A stretch of 64,000 nt of DNA. It comes from RGIG995 sp045603745 (lineage in GTDB: Bacteria > Bacillota > Clostridia > Oscillospirales > UBA644). Every line of letters starts with the position of its first letter. Position 1 is the first letter of the stretch. Location: positions 9,953 to 73,952 of the forward strand of contig JAZUMQ010000032.1 of NCBI GenBank assembly GCA_045603745.1, given 5' to 3'. Made by a program: the position numbers and the translations under genes. Positions 34,746 to 44,544 of this stretch are shown piece after piece. Under the pieces are notes generated by a model that was given only the letters and a program-made list of their open reading frames with translations, ran no database searches and was not told the origin of the DNA.

Positions 34746-37330
34746 GTTTGTATCAGAAATACCGCATCCGCGAGATGGGGAAAGATTTCAATATGAAGCC
34801 TCAGGACATTATGTCCTTGCTGGAGGCTCGTTTCGGGGAAACCCCCGCAAATCAGCAAGCGGTTTTGACTGCCGATCAGCTGAATTACTTGTTTGACTAT
34901 TTTATTCAAAAAAATCAAATTCCGTCTTTGGCGCTTTACTTCCAGGCATATCAGGGGAAAGAACCTTATGCCGTAAAACAACGTCGTGCAAAGCAGGAAC
35001 GGGAAGCCAAAGAAGCGGAAGAACGCCGTAAGGCAGAAGAAGCCGCCGCAAAGGAAGAAGCTCGCCGTCAAGCGGAAGCCGCCAAAAAGAAGGCAGAAGC
35101 CGATGCCGCGAGAAAGGCAGCGGAAGAAGCCAAGAAACAACAAGAATTAGAGGCGAAAAAAGCGGAAGCCGCCGCCAAGAAAGCGGAAGAAGACGCCGCT
35201 AAAAAAGCTGCCGCGGACGCCCGTAAACAACAGACGAAGAAGCCCGCCGTGAAACGGGACAATCTGAAACGGGTCGAATTCCCCGCAAAACAGGATCAGA
35301 ACCAAGGAAGCGTCAACTTCGTTTCCGGTGAAGATCAACGTTCCGGTTACGGTCGCGACGTAATGGTTGTCGATACCCGCAACGCCGCCGACTTTAATCA
35401 GGCGAAGTACGATTCCCGTTTGGACGACATCGTCGGAAATAAGGGCAATCGTGACTACGGCAAGAGCAAGCAGAAGATCAATAAGAAAAACAACAAAAAG
35501 CAGAATTTCCACAGCAAGAAAGAAGACGAACAGGCAAAACTGAAGCGTATGGAACAATACGAAAAAGATAAGAAGAAGCACTTGAGCAACGTGGTTCTTC
35601 CCGAAAGCCTGTCGGTCAGCGAACTTTCCGCAAAATTGCGCACCACCAACGTGGAAGTTGTTAAGAAATTAATGGAACTGGGAATTATGGCAAGCGCCTC
35701 TCAGATCATCGATTACGATACGGCCGCTTTGGTTGCGGAAGAATTGGGTGCAAAGGTCACCAAAGAAGTGGTTGTTACCATCGAAGAACAACTGTTCAAC
35801 GATCACGAAGACGAAGCTTCCGAATTGGAATCCCGTCCTCCGGTCGTCGTCGTTATGGGGCACGTTGACCACGGGAAAACCTCCCTGCTTGACGCAATTC
35901 GCAATACCAACGTAACTGCCGGAGAAGCCGGTGGTATTACCCAGCATATCGGCGCTTACAGTATTCACGTCAACGATCATGATATTACTTTCCTCGATAC
36001 TCCCGGCCACGCCGCCTTTACGGCGATGCGCGCCCGCGGTGCTATGGTTACCGACGTTGCGATTATCGTGGTTGCCGCCGATGACGGTATCATGCCTCAG
36101 ACGGTGGAAGCCATTAACCACGCAAAAGCGGCAAATGTTCCCATTATCGTTGCCGTAAATAAAATGGATAAACCCACCGCAAACTATGATCGGGTTCTTC
36201 AGGCGTTGACCGAATATGAATTGGTTCCCGAAGAATGGGGCGGTGACACCATCTGCGTTCCCGTGTCTGCTATGAAACATGAAGGAATCGACCAGTTGTT
36301 GGAAATGATCCTTCTCGTTTCCGAAGTAGCAGACCTGAAAGCCAACCCCAACCGGGAAGCAAAGGGTACCGTTATCGAAGCAAAATTGGATAAAGGCCGC
36401 GGCCCCGTTGCCTCGGTTCTGATCAGCAACGGCACACTCCATTCCGGAGATGTCCTCGTTGCCGGCGCTTCCGTCGGTCGCGTTCGCGTTATGACCAACG
36501 ACAGAGGAATGCGTATTAAAGAAGCCGGACCTTCCACTCCCGTGGAAATTATCGGTCTTTCCGACGTTCCCGCTGCCGGAGACCAGTTTGAAGTGGTCAA
36601 AGATGAAAAAATGGCGCGGGAATTGGTGGAAAAACGGAAGTTTGAACAAAAACAAGAAACCTTCCAGGATCGTGCGAAAGTCTCCCTCGACGAATTGTTC
36701 TCTCAAATTCAGACCGGAGATGTCAAGACTTTGAATTTGATCGTCAAGGCTGACGTTCAAGGCTCCGTCGAAGCCGTTCGTTCTTCTTTGCTCAAACTTT
36801 CCAACGACGAAGTTAAGGTTAAGGTCATTCACAATGCCGTCGGTGCAATCACTGAATCCGACGTGATGCTTGCCCAAGCTTCCAACGCCATTATTATCGG
36901 ATTTAACGTCCGCCCCGATGCAAACGTTCGCTCTCAGGCGGAAAAAGAAAAGGTCGATATTCGTCTTTACCGTATTATCTATGATTGTCTCGAAGAAATG
37001 GAAGCCGCCCTCAAGGGAATGCTGGCTCCCAAGTTTACCGAAAACGTGCTTGGTCATGCGGAAGTCCGCCAGACTTTCCGTGTTTCCGGCGTGGGTACCA
37101 TCTGCGGTTGCTACGTCAAGGACGGAAAGATCGTCCGCTCCGCATCGGTTCGCCTGGTTCGTGACGGAATCGTGGTCTACGAAGGCAAAATCGACTCTCT
37201 GAAACGCTTCAAGGACGATGCCAAGGAAGTTGCCGAAGGCTTTGAATGTGGGATCGGATTGGATAAATTCAACGACGTTAAGGAAGGCGACGTAATTGAA
37301 GCCTACCTCATGGAAGAAGTGAAAAACTAA
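34742..37330 (+). CDS. infB: Translation initiation factor IF-2
   Basis: GTPase that places fMet-tRNA on the 30S subunit (862 residues). A long Lys/Ala/Glu-rich N-terminal region (about 75-300) includes alternating A/E/K heptads. The G domain begins near residue 373 (GHVDHGKT), with DTPGHAAF, NKMDK and SAMKHEG; domains II-IV follow. ATG 34742 follows aggaggagaacgc, matching the IF2 N-domain start; an in-frame open stretch upstream overlaps the L7Ae gene and is not used. Confidence 0.97.
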   Translation: MSLYQKYRIREMGKDFNMKPQDIMSLLEARFGETPANQQAVLTADQLNYLFDYFIQKNQIPSLALYFQAYQGKEPYAVKQRRAKQEREAKEAEERRKAEEAAAKEEARRQAEAAKKKAEADAARKAAEEAKKQQELEAKKAEAAAKKAEEDAAKKAAADARKQQTKKPAVKRDNLKRVEFPAKQDQNQGSVNFVSGEDQRSGYGRDVMVVDTRNAADFNQAKYDSRLDDIVGNKGNRDYGKSKQKINKKNNKKQNFHSKKEDEQAKLKRMEQYEKDKKKHLSNVVLPESLSVSELSAKLRTTNVEVVKKLMELGIMASASQIIDYDTAALVAEELGAKVTKEVVVTIEEQLFNDHEDEASELESRPPVVVVMGHVDHGKTSLLDAIRNTNVTAGEAGGITQHIGAYSIHVNDHDITFLDTPGHAAFTAMRARGAMVTDVAIIVVAADDGIMPQTVEAINHAKAANVPIIVAVNKMDKPTANYDRVLQALTEYELVPEEWGGDTICVPVSAMKHEGIDQLLEMILLVSEVADLKANPNREAKGTVIEAKLDKGRGPVASVLISNGTLHSGDVLVAGASVGRVRVMTNDRGMRIKEAGPSTPVEIIGLSDVPAAGDQFEVVKDEKMARELVEKRKFEQKQETFQDRAKVSLDELFSQIQTGDVKTLNLIVKADVQGSVEAVRSSLLKLSNDEVKVKVIHNAVGAITESDVMLAQASNAIIIGFNVRPDANVRSQAEKEKVDIRLYRIIYDCLEEMEAALKGMLAPKFTENVLGHAEVRQTFRVSGVGTICGCYVKDGKIVRSASVRLVRDGIVVYEGKIDSLKRFKDDAKEVAEGFECGIGLDKFNDVKEGDVIEAYLMEEVKN

Positions 37331-37350
37331 TCTTCTTCGGAAAGGATATT

Positions 37351-37701
37351 ATGGGATCGAATTATAAGCAAAATCGAGTCAATGAAGAGATTAAACGTGC
37401 CGTCGCTTCGATCCTTTCGGAAGTCAAAGATCCTCGGATCCCCCCGATGCCTACGGTGGTATCGGTGGACGTATCGGGAGATTTGAAATATGCGAAAATC
37501 TATCTCAGTTTTCTTGGAAATTACGATGAATCGGAAGTCCGCAAGGGATTGAAAGCCTGCACCGGATACGTACGTCGGCGAATCGGAGAATCGGTCCGCA
37601 TGCGCAGTACCCCCGAACCGGTCTTTATTCTCGACCGGTCCTTGGAACAGGGGATCCGTATCAATGAAATTCTCAAGAATCTGGAAAACGGAAACGATTG
37701 A
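37351..37701 (+). CDS. rbfA: Ribosome-binding factor A
   Basis: KH-like 30S maturation factor (116 residues). Family blocks: RVNEEIKRAVASIL, VKDPRI, and SVDVSGDLKYAKIYLS; the C-terminus has PEPVFILDRSLEQGIRI. It starts 20 bases after infB with gaaaggata upstream. Its stop overlaps the nrnA start by one base. Confidence 0.95.
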   Translation: MGSNYKQNRVNEEIKRAVASILSEVKDPRIPPMPTVVSVDVSGDLKYAKIYLSFLGNYDESEVRKGLKACTGYVRRRIGESVRMRSTPEPVFILDRSLEQGIRINEILKNLENGND

Positions 37702-38681
37702 TGATGAACGAAACTTATCTTGCCGCCTTCCGGGAGCTGATGACCATGGACGACGTCCTCATTCTGGTTCATCGAAACCCGGACGGCGACTGCTTGGGGA
37801 CTGCCTTTGCTCTCAAGCGTGCTTTTGAAAATCTCGGTCGCCGGGTTTGTGTTGCCGCAACCGGTACCGTTGACCGTAATTTGCGGGAGATCACCGACGG
37901 TGCGGAAGAACTAAAACCCATGTTTTTACCTTCCGCAATCGTCTCCGTGGACGTTGCAACCCAGCAGATGTTGGGGCCCGATCTGGCTTGTTACGCCGAC
38001 ACGGTGGACTATAATATTGACCACCATTATACGAATACGGAATACGCCCGCAACAATATCGTTTTTGGCTCCGCCTCTTCGGCGGGGGAGGTTCTTTTTG
38101 ACCTTTTCCGTGCTTGTGATGTGGAGATTGATGACGTTATGGCGGAAAAATTATACGCCGCCATTGCTTTTGATACCGGGTGTTTCCGCTATTCCAATAC
38201 CACCGCCCACACCCACGAAGTCACCGCCGAGTTGTTGAAACGTTCTTTTGATGCTCCTGCCGTTGTTCGCACCATGTTTGACATCGTTCCTTTGCGTCAG
38301 CTGAAGATGGAGCGAGTTGCCATGGATTCTCTTCACTTGTACCATGACGGAAAAGTGATCCTTTTGCCCATCACCCGGACAATGTTGGAAGAAAACGGCG
38401 CGAAAGATGAAGACGTATCGGGCATGGTTGCTTTGATTCGCCGGATTGAGGGCGCTGTGGTTTGCGCAACGTTAAAGGAAACGAAAGAGGGAGACGTCAA
38501 GGTGTCCCTCCGTTCTGCTGACGATGTGTTTGACGTTTCCGCAGTTGCCGCTGTCTTTGGCGGAGGAGGACACGTAAAAGCGTCCGGTTGCCTGATTAAG
38601 AGTACTATGGAAGATGCTGAAGCACGTCTGCTTGCCGCGATCGAGGGATATTTGCCTCAGAAAAAGGAGACCGACCGATGA
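37701..38681 (+). CDS. nrnA: DHH-family oligoribonuclease/pAp phosphatase
   Basis: NrnA-type bifunctional enzyme (326 residues) degrading nanoRNAs and 3'-phosphoadenosine 5'-phosphate. Mn-binding motifs: HRNPDGDCLGT, SVDVA, YNIDHHYTN and AFDTGCFRYSN. The DHHA1 domain ends with FGGGGHVKASG. Two adjacent ATGs (37701, 37704) are possible. Overlaps truB by 4 bases. The nrnA position between rbfA and truB is standard in Clostridia. Confidence 0.94.
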   Translation: MMNETYLAAFRELMTMDDVLILVHRNPDGDCLGTAFALKRAFENLGRRVCVAATGTVDRNLREITDGAEELKPMFLPSAIVSVDVATQQMLGPDLACYADTVDYNIDHHYTNTEYARNNIVFGSASSAGEVLFDLFRACDVEIDDVMAEKLYAAIAFDTGCFRYSNTTAHTHEVTAELLKRSFDAPAVVRTMFDIVPLRQLKMERVAMDSLHLYHDGKVILLPITRTMLEENGAKDEDVSGMVALIRRIEGAVVCATLKETKEGDVKVSLRSADDVFDVSAVAAVFGGGGHVKASGCLIKSTMEDAEARLLAAIEGYLPQKKETDR

Positions 38682-39550
38682 TTCTTCTTGTGGACAAGCC
38701 AGCCGGAATGACTTCCCAAAAGGTCGTTTCCAAAATCAAACACGCATCTGCTCATAAGTTAAAGATCGGGCACACGGGTACGTTAGACCCCATGTGTACC
38801 GGTCTTTTGCCGGTTTTAACCGATAAGGATACGAAACTTACGCAGTTCTTCCCCCATAAGAAAAGTTATCTTGCGTCCATTCGTTTCGGGCTACGCACCG
38901 ATACCGGCGATGTGACAGGGGAGACGTTGGAGACTTCTCCTTTGCCCACAGAGAAGGATTTTTGTAAAATCTTGCCGTCCATGATCGGTTCTTGTCAGCA
39001 AATACCCCCCATGTATTCCGCCGTTCACGTAGAGGGAAAACGTCTTTACGAATTGGCTCGCATGGGAGTGGAAGTGGAACGAAAGCCCCGAACCGTGGAG
39101 ATTTTCGATCTTACTTACGTTGACCGCATCGGGGAAGATGAATACCGCTTTTCCGTCACCTGCTCTACGGGTACTTATATCCGAACCCTGTGTGAAGACA
39201 TTGCCGCAAAAATGGGGCTCGTTGCCACCATGTCCGCCCTGCGGCGCACTGCTTCCAACGGATTTTCTTTAGAAAATGCTTATTCTTTGGAAGACGTCAT
39301 TTCCTTTGCCGAGCAGGATAAATTGGATCAAATTTCCATCTCATCGGAAGGTGCTTTCTCTCATCTTTCTGCTGTAACGATTCCTCAAAATGGGGAACAT
39401 TATTACCTTAACGGTGGGGTTTTAACCACCAATCGCCTATCCCCTCAACCGGACGCGGGGTTTTATCGGGCATATTCCGTTTCAAGCCGTTTTCTTGGGC
39501 TTGTTCAGGTGGAACAGGGAAATGCAAAAGCCGTATTTTTAGCGGATTGA
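38678..39550 (+). CDS. truB: tRNA pseudouridine(55) synthase TruB
   Basis: Makes pseudouridine 55 in the T-loop of tRNAs (290 residues). Motif I DKPAGMTS and motif II GHTGTLDPMCTGLL with the catalytic Asp are clear; YSAVHVEGKRLYELAR and CSTGTYIRTL follow. The C-terminal part (about 225-290) is a PUA-like extension. Coupled to nrnA. Confidence 0.96.
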   Translation: MILLVDKPAGMTSQKVVSKIKHASAHKLKIGHTGTLDPMCTGLLPVLTDKDTKLTQFFPHKKSYLASIRFGLRTDTGDVTGETLETSPLPTEKDFCKILPSMIGSCQQIPPMYSAVHVEGKRLYELARMGVEVERKPRTVEIFDLTYVDRIGEDEYRFSVTCSTGTYIRTLCEDIAAKMGLVATMSALRRTASNGFSLENAYSLEDVISFAEQDKLDQISISSEGAFSHLSAVTIPQNGEHYYLNGGVLTTNRLSPQPDAGFYRAYSVSSRFLGLVQVEQGNAKAVFLAD

Positions 39551-39580
39551 TGTTATAATTCATTGAAAGGCGGAATACCT

Positions 39581-40459
39581 ATGTCTGTTGTTACCGTCGG
39601 TGATTTTGACGGTGTTCATTTGGGACATCGAACTTTGCTTCGTGAAGTCATTTCTTATGCAGAATCCCTTGGGATTCCTTCTATTGCTGTCACTTTTGAC
39701 CGAAATACCAAAAGCTTTTTGCGACAGACCCCTTCCTTTTACTTAACCGATTTTGAAGAGAAAAAATCTTTGATTCATTCGGAAGGGATTCAAACGGTTT
39801 GCTCCGTTCCTTTTGACGCGGAGTTTTCAAAATTATCTCCCGGGGCATTCCTTTCTTTCTTGCGAGAGCGATACGGCTGTACCGACTTGTTCGGCGGTGC
39901 TGATTTTCGGTTCGGAAGTGGGGGAGAAGGGACGCTCGTCGACGGCGCTTGCGTCGAGGGAATTCGACAACATGTCGTTAGCTTAAAAACCGATCTTGTC
40001 AAAATCTCTTCCTCGTCCATTCGCTCTGCCTTGACCGACGGCTTAATCGAGCGGGCAAATTCTTGGCTCGGCTACCCTTATTCCGTTTCGGGAAAGGTTT
40101 TGGAGGGAAAGCATCTCGGTCGCACCATTGGTTTTCCGACGGTCAATCTTTCTCCCCCTGCAGAAAAAGTGCTTCCCCGCAACGGTGTATATATTACGGA
40201 AACGTTGATCGACGGTATTGTCTATCGTTCTGTTACCAACGTTGGAGTTCGCCCCACGGTAAAAGACGGAGATTCTCGGAATATCGAGACTCATCTGCTT
40301 CATGCAAGCGGAGATTTTTACAATAAAAACATCACCGTTCGCTTCCTTTCCCGCTTGCGGGACGAGATTCAGTTTTCAAATCTCGGGGAATTGATGCAAC
40401 AACTCCGAGCGGATCGTGATATGGCGTTTTCGTGGCACAATCCGGAACATTTTTCGTGA
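39581..40459 (+). CDS. ribF: Bifunctional riboflavin kinase/FAD synthetase
   Basis: Makes FMN and FAD (292 residues). The N-terminal FMN adenylyltransferase has GDFDGVHLGH and GADFRFGSGGEG, then ISSSSIRSAL; the C-terminal kinase domain has GRTIGFPTVNL (the metal-binding PTxN) and ETHLL. ATG 39581 follows gaaaggcgg. A TGTTATAAT box at 39551 just upstream could be an internal promoter, but has no -35. Last gene of the rimP operon. The operon contains no visible terminator. Confidence 0.95.
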   Translation: MSVVTVGDFDGVHLGHRTLLREVISYAESLGIPSIAVTFDRNTKSFLRQTPSFYLTDFEEKKSLIHSEGIQTVCSVPFDAEFSKLSPGAFLSFLRERYGCTDLFGGADFRFGSGGEGTLVDGACVEGIRQHVVSLKTDLVKISSSSIRSALTDGLIERANSWLGYPYSVSGKVLEGKHLGRTIGFPTVNLSPPAEKVLPRNGVYITETLIDGIVYRSVTNVGVRPTVKDGDSRNIETHLLHASGDFYNKNITVRFLSRLRDEIQFSNLGELMQQLRADRDMAFSWHNPEHFS

Positions 40460-40517
40460 TTTTGCACAGTTTTGATGGAAAAATGATGATTTTCGGTAAT
40501 ATGTCACAAAAATAACA

Positions 40518-40546
40518 TTGATTTATTGTTCAAAATATGCTATAAT
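40518..40546 (+). promoter_or_regulatory. Promoter of the PucR-like/ftsEX unit
   Basis: TTGATT (40518-40523), 17-base spacer, TATAAT (40541-40546) with TGC in front (extended -10). A 104-base leader follows, enclosed by a 7-base inverted repeat (gaagttg at 40553, caacttc at 40615). Confidence 0.8.
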
Positions 40547-40650
40547 ATAGGTGAAGTTGACCAACAAAGTGTACACATGAGCCTAAAACCATATCTATTT
40601 TCACAACAGCGCGGCAACTTCAATAACGGGAAGAAGGATTGGAAGAAACA

Positions 40651-41736
40651 ATGTCAACAAAAGTATACCAGGAATTGATCCAAAAAACCAGAGACGTCAC
40701 CGACCGTATTATCGGAATTGTGGACGATGCCCGCACCGTCGTCGCGTGCAGCGACCTTTCCATGATCGGTCAGAGTGTTGAGACCAACGTTGCAGAATAT
40801 TTCACGATGTCTGACATTGCCGTTATCAATGGCTATACATACCGTGTGATCGGTTCTCGGGTCAAGTTCGAGAACTTTATCTTCGTCAAGGGTACCGACG
40901 TGACCGCAGAAACTCTTTCCGGTGTTTTGGCGCTCTCCCTTAGCACGATCAAGGAATATCATGACGAAAAGTACGACAAAGGAAACTTTGTCAAAAACGT
41001 CATGCTCGAAAATATTCTTCCCGGCGATATTTATCCCAAGAGCAAGGAACTTCACTTCAACGGCGATATTCCTCGGGTCGTTATTTTAATTCGCCTTGTA
41101 GACCGTACCGAAGTTTTTGCTTATGACATCGTTCAAAATCTTTTCCCCGAAAAAACGAAGGATTTCGTCGTGAACGTCGGGGAAAACGATATTGCTTTGG
41201 TTAAAGAAGTCAAGGCAGGCGTTCAGCAGAAGGACTTGGAAAAACTGGCGCGCTCCATCGTTGACACTTTGAATTCCGAATTCTATACCCGTGCCGTGGT
41301 CGGAATCGGTACCGTCATCAATAACTTACGCGAACTTTCCCGTTCCTACAAAGAGGCCCAGGTCGCTATCGAAGTAGGCAAGGTCTTTGACGTGGAAAAG
41401 GTCATTATGAGCTATTCCAATCTCGGGATCGGCCGTTTGATCTATTATCTTCCCACCACCCTTTGCAATATGTTCCTTGCAGAAGTGTTCAAGAAAGGCT
41501 CCATTGATTCTCTTGATCACGAAACCCTCTTTACGATTCAAAAATTCTTTGAAAATAACCTTAACGTTTCCGAAACTTCCCGCAAACTCTTCGTCCATCG
41601 CAATACTTTGGTGTATCGCTTGGAAAAGATTCGCCGTCTCACCGGATTGGATCTGAAGCAGTTTGACCACGCCATCGTTTTCAAAGTAGCGTTGATGGTT
41701 CGGAAGTATTTGGAGTCTAACCCGACGAAGTATTGA
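40651..41736 (+). CDS. PucR/CdaR-type helix-turn-helix regulator
   Basis: Transcriptional regulator (361 residues). The C-terminal PucR HTH is clear: FENNLNVSETSRKL followed by HRNTLVYRLEKI (about residues 300-330), as in CdaR and PucR. The N-terminal part has an alpha/beta sensor-like pattern (about 20-110) and a GGDEF-like CdaR middle domain. Effector unknown. It stands directly before ftsE (13 bases) with a strong promoter, so it may control or autoregulate the division/hydrolase unit; this is inferred from position. ATG 40651 follows ggaag; a TTG 12 bases earlier is a less likely start. Confidence 0.85.
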   Translation: MSTKVYQELIQKTRDVTDRIIGIVDDARTVVACSDLSMIGQSVETNVAEYFTMSDIAVINGYTYRVIGSRVKFENFIFVKGTDVTAETLSGVLALSLSTIKEYHDEKYDKGNFVKNVMLENILPGDIYPKSKELHFNGDIPRVVILIRLVDRTEVFAYDIVQNLFPEKTKDFVVNVGENDIALVKEVKAGVQQKDLEKLARSIVDTLNSEFYTRAVVGIGTVINNLRELSRSYKEAQVAIEVGKVFDVEKVIMSYSNLGIGRLIYYLPTTLCNMFLAEVFKKGSIDSLDHETLFTIQKFFENNLNVSETSRKLFVHRNTLVYRLEKIRRLTGLDLKQFDHAIVFKVALMVRKYLESNPTKY

Positions 41737-41749
41737 TCGGAGGTTCGTT

Positions 41750-42448
41750 TTGATCCAATTTGTAAATGTAACCAAGCGGTATGCAAAATCGGGCACCGTG
41801 GCATTGCGGAAGGTTAATCTCCGCATCAACGACGGCGAATTCGTTTTTATTACCGGGAATTCCGGTGCCGGGAAATCTACGATGGTTCACCTTCTTACTT
41901 GTGAAGACGTTCCTTCCAAAGGAGACGTGATCGTCGACGGATTGAACACCAAAAAACTTTCCCGCCGCCAGATCCCCAAATACCGTCGTCGTATCGGCAT
42001 CGTATTTCAGGATTTCCGCTTGATCCCCAATCTTACCGTATATGATAATATCGCCTTCTCTCTCCGGGTCGTGGGGCGCCGTCGGAAAGAAATCGTCCGC
42101 CGGGTAGAGCGGGTTATGGAACTTGTCGGCCTTTCCCACAAGGCGAAAGTCTATCCCGACCAGCTTTCCGGTGGAGAACAACAACGTGTAGCCGTCGCCC
42201 GTGCTATTGTAAATAATCCGTCTATGATTATCGCGGACGAGCCTACCGGGAACGTCGACCCCTCTCTCTCGGTGGAGATCATGAATATGCTTCTCCGCAT
42301 CAATCAAATGGGCATCACCGTTATCGTGGTTACCCACGAACAACACTTGGTGGATCAGATGAATCAGCGTGTGATCCGCATCGAAGAAGGTCGTGTCGTT
42401 TCCGATACCGCAGATCCCGAAACGGAGGTGGCTTCCGATGAGTCTTGA
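41750..42448 (+). CDS. ftsE: Cell-division ABC ATPase FtsE
   Basis: ATPase of the FtsEX complex, which relays a signal across the membrane to peptidoglycan hydrolases (232 residues). Walker A GNSGAGKST at residues 36-44, Q-loop FQDFRL, signature LSGGEQQR and Walker B IIADEPTGNVDP are intact. Starts with TTG 41750 after cggaggttcg. Overlaps ftsX by 11 bases. Confidence 0.96.
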   Translation: MIQFVNVTKRYAKSGTVALRKVNLRINDGEFVFITGNSGAGKSTMVHLLTCEDVPSKGDVIVDGLNTKKLSRRQIPKYRRRIGIVFQDFRLIPNLTVYDNIAFSLRVVGRRRKEIVRRVERVMELVGLSHKAKVYPDQLSGGEQQRVAVARAIVNNPSMIIADEPTGNVDPSLSVEIMNMLLRINQMGITVIVVTHEQHLVDQMNQRVIRIEEGRVVSDTADPETEVASDES

Positions 42449-43313
42449 CAGCCTTTGGTTTTTGGTTAAAAGCGCTTTGAATAATCTGTACCGGAATATC
42501 CTTTTGACTGTGGCATCGGTTACGGTGTTGACCATCTGCCTTACCCTTTTGGGTTGCACCACCCTGGTGGTTCAGAACGTGAACGCCTTTGTGGAAGAAA
42601 TCGGCGAGAGCCGTATCGCAGTCTTTCTCGAAGAAGATATGGACGATCTTGACATCGTCCGTTTTAAAGAAAAACTGATTGCCATCGGTAATATCGGCGA
42701 AGTTACCTACGAAACAAAAGAACAAGCCCTGAAAAATTATCTGGAATCCCTTGGTAACTCCACCGGAATTGAAGATGTGCTCGATCCCGAAACCTTCCGT
42801 TCTTCTATGATTTTTGAAATCCTTGATCTTTCTAAATATGACCAGACTCTTTACGAGATCCGAAAATTGGACGGCGTTGGGGAAATTCAAGAGCGTCGGG
42901 ACGTGGTCGAAGGAATTCTTGAGATCCGTCAAATCTTATCCTTCCTGTCGATTTGGGTTATTGCCTTGTTCTTAGTGGTATCGATGTTTATCATTATGAA
43001 CTCGGTCAAACTTTCGGTTTACGCCCGTCGGTTGGAGATCAACATCATGAAATACGTCGGAGCTACCGACTTTTTCATTCAGTTGCCGTACTTTATCGAA
43101 GGCATGATTATCGGGCTTTTGGCCGGTGTCATTTCCTTCTTCGTGCAGTTCTACGTTTATACTGCCGTCCTGTACCCCATTCTTTCCGAGTTGTTTACCC
43201 CCCTTTCCTTTACCGGGAAACTGTCTTTCTGGATTCCTTTCTTCCTGATCGGCGGGGTTTTGATCGGAATTATCGGGTCGGTATACCCGGTGAAAAAGTA
43301 TCTCAAAGTTTAA
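42438..43313 (+). CDS. ftsX: Cell-division membrane protein FtsX
   Basis: Membrane partner of FtsE (291 residues). One transmembrane helix near residues 20-45, then the extracytoplasmic loop (about 46-165), then three helices (about 170-192, 218-245, 262-285): the four-helix FtsX layout. ATG 42438 follows cggaggtggc and lies within the end of ftsE. The EnvC-like gene downstream encodes a likely activation partner. Confidence 0.94.
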   Translation: MSLDSLWFLVKSALNNLYRNILLTVASVTVLTICLTLLGCTTLVVQNVNAFVEEIGESRIAVFLEEDMDDLDIVRFKEKLIAIGNIGEVTYETKEQALKNYLESLGNSTGIEDVLDPETFRSSMIFEILDLSKYDQTLYEIRKLDGVGEIQERRDVVEGILEIRQILSFLSIWVIALFLVVSMFIIMNSVKLSVYARRLEINIMKYVGATDFFIQLPYFIEGMIIGLLAGVISFFVQFYVYTAVLYPILSELFTPLSFTGKLSFWIPFFLIGGVLIGIIGSVYPVKKYLKV

Positions 43314-43343
43314 CCTCGTTCCTTGTTTTTATAAGGTGGTTTT

Positions 43344-44528
43344 ATGACAAAAAAAATCCTCACTCTCTTCATGGCGGCCATTCTTATCTTCAGTGCCCTT
43401 CCGATGACTTTTACGGCTGCCCCTGCTACTTCCGTGGAAGATGCCAGGGATAAAATTCAGCAGTCCCAGGATCGTCAAGAAGAATTGGAAGCACAATTGG
43501 AAGCTTCCAAAAAAGAAGAAAAAGCCTATATGGAGCAAAAGGAAATCGTAGAACAACAATTGGGCGAACTCAACTCCGAAATCAATGCCTACGACGAGTT
43601 GATTGCCGATTTGGATTCTCAGATTTCTTCGATGGAAAAATCCATTGCCGACGCAGAAGTTTCTTATCAGGAGAATATTGATAAGTTTAAAGTGCAAGCG
43701 CGTGCTTCTTACGAGCAAGGACAGATTACCTACCTGGACGTTCTTTTAGGGGCGGAAAGTTTCTCCGATTTTCTTCTTCGCTTGGATTATGTCAAGCAGG
43801 TTGCTCTCTATGAAAGAGAATTGTTGGATACAATCACCGAAAGTATTCAAACCATCAAAAACAGCAAAGCCCAAGTAGAGGCAAAACGTTCGGAGCAGTT
43901 GACTGCTCGGGAGGAAGTCGAAGATCGGAAATCTACGATTGACGATAAAAATGATTATCTTCAAAGTATCGTCGATAAGATGAATAAGGATCAGGCTTAT
44001 CTGGATAAATTGATTAAAGCCGAACAGGATAACGAAGAAAACCTCAACAAATGGATTCAGGAAGAACTTTCCGGTCGCGGAGACTCCGACGTGGTTTACG
44101 ATACCGGGGATTGGTTATGGCCTGTAGAGCGGGGCAATAGTTATCATTACGTTTCTTCCGGTTACGGTTGGAGAACGTTGGGGGGAAAAAGAAGCTTCCA
44201 CTATGCCATTGACATCGCCGTTCCGAGAAATACCAAAGTTCTTGCCAGTAAAGCCGGAGAGGTCATTTATGCCGGTTGGAAAAGCGGCGGTTACGGTTGG
44301 CTCGTCCAGATCGACCACGGCAACGGATACATTACTTATTACCTTCATTTGAATTCCAAGCCCCCCGTTTCGGTCGGACAACGGGTTCAAAAAGGACAAG
44401 TCATCGGTTACGTCGGTATGACCGGCGGCACCAGTACCGGCTATCACCTTGATATTCGTTTTTATGTAAACGGAAGCCCCAAAAACCCCCTGAATTATCT
44501 GAAAAAACCCAGTTGGCTGACACGTTGA
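43344..44528 (+). CDS. EnvC-like coiled-coil protein with M23 domain
   Basis: Secreted murein hydrolase or activator (394 residues). A signal peptide (about 1-27, ending near FTAAPA) precedes a long coiled coil (about 30-245) and a C-terminal LytM/M23 domain (about 255-394). The M23 zinc motif HxxxD is H286/D290 and the catalytic-type H335 is present, but the HxH motif reads H368-L-D370: the last zinc His is Asp. It may be a degenerate activator like EnvC or an Asp-ligand variant. It follows ftsX by 30 bases, fitting FtsEX control. Confidence 0.9.
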   Translation: MTKKILTLFMAAILIFSALPMTFTAAPATSVEDARDKIQQSQDRQEELEAQLEASKKEEKAYMEQKEIVEQQLGELNSEINAYDELIADLDSQISSMEKSIADAEVSYQENIDKFKVQARASYEQGQITYLDVLLGAESFSDFLLRLDYVKQVALYERELLDTITESIQTIKNSKAQVEAKRSEQLTAREEVEDRKSTIDDKNDYLQSIVDKMNKDQAYLDKLIKAEQDNEENLNKWIQEELSGRGDSDVVYDTGDWLWPVERGNSYHYVSSGYGWRTLGGKRSFHYAIDIAVPRNTKVLASKAGEVIYAGWKSGGYGWLVQIDHGNGYITYYLHLNSKPPVSVGQRVQKGQVIGYVGMTGGTSTGYHLDIRFYVNGSPKNPLNYLKKPSWLTR

Positions 44529-44544
44529 TGAACGGAGGTTCTTT

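Noticed and set aside
39551..39559. Internal promoter (TGTTATAAT) before ribF
   Set aside because: No -35 and only 22 bases to the start codon; noted in the ribF entry but not listed as a feature.
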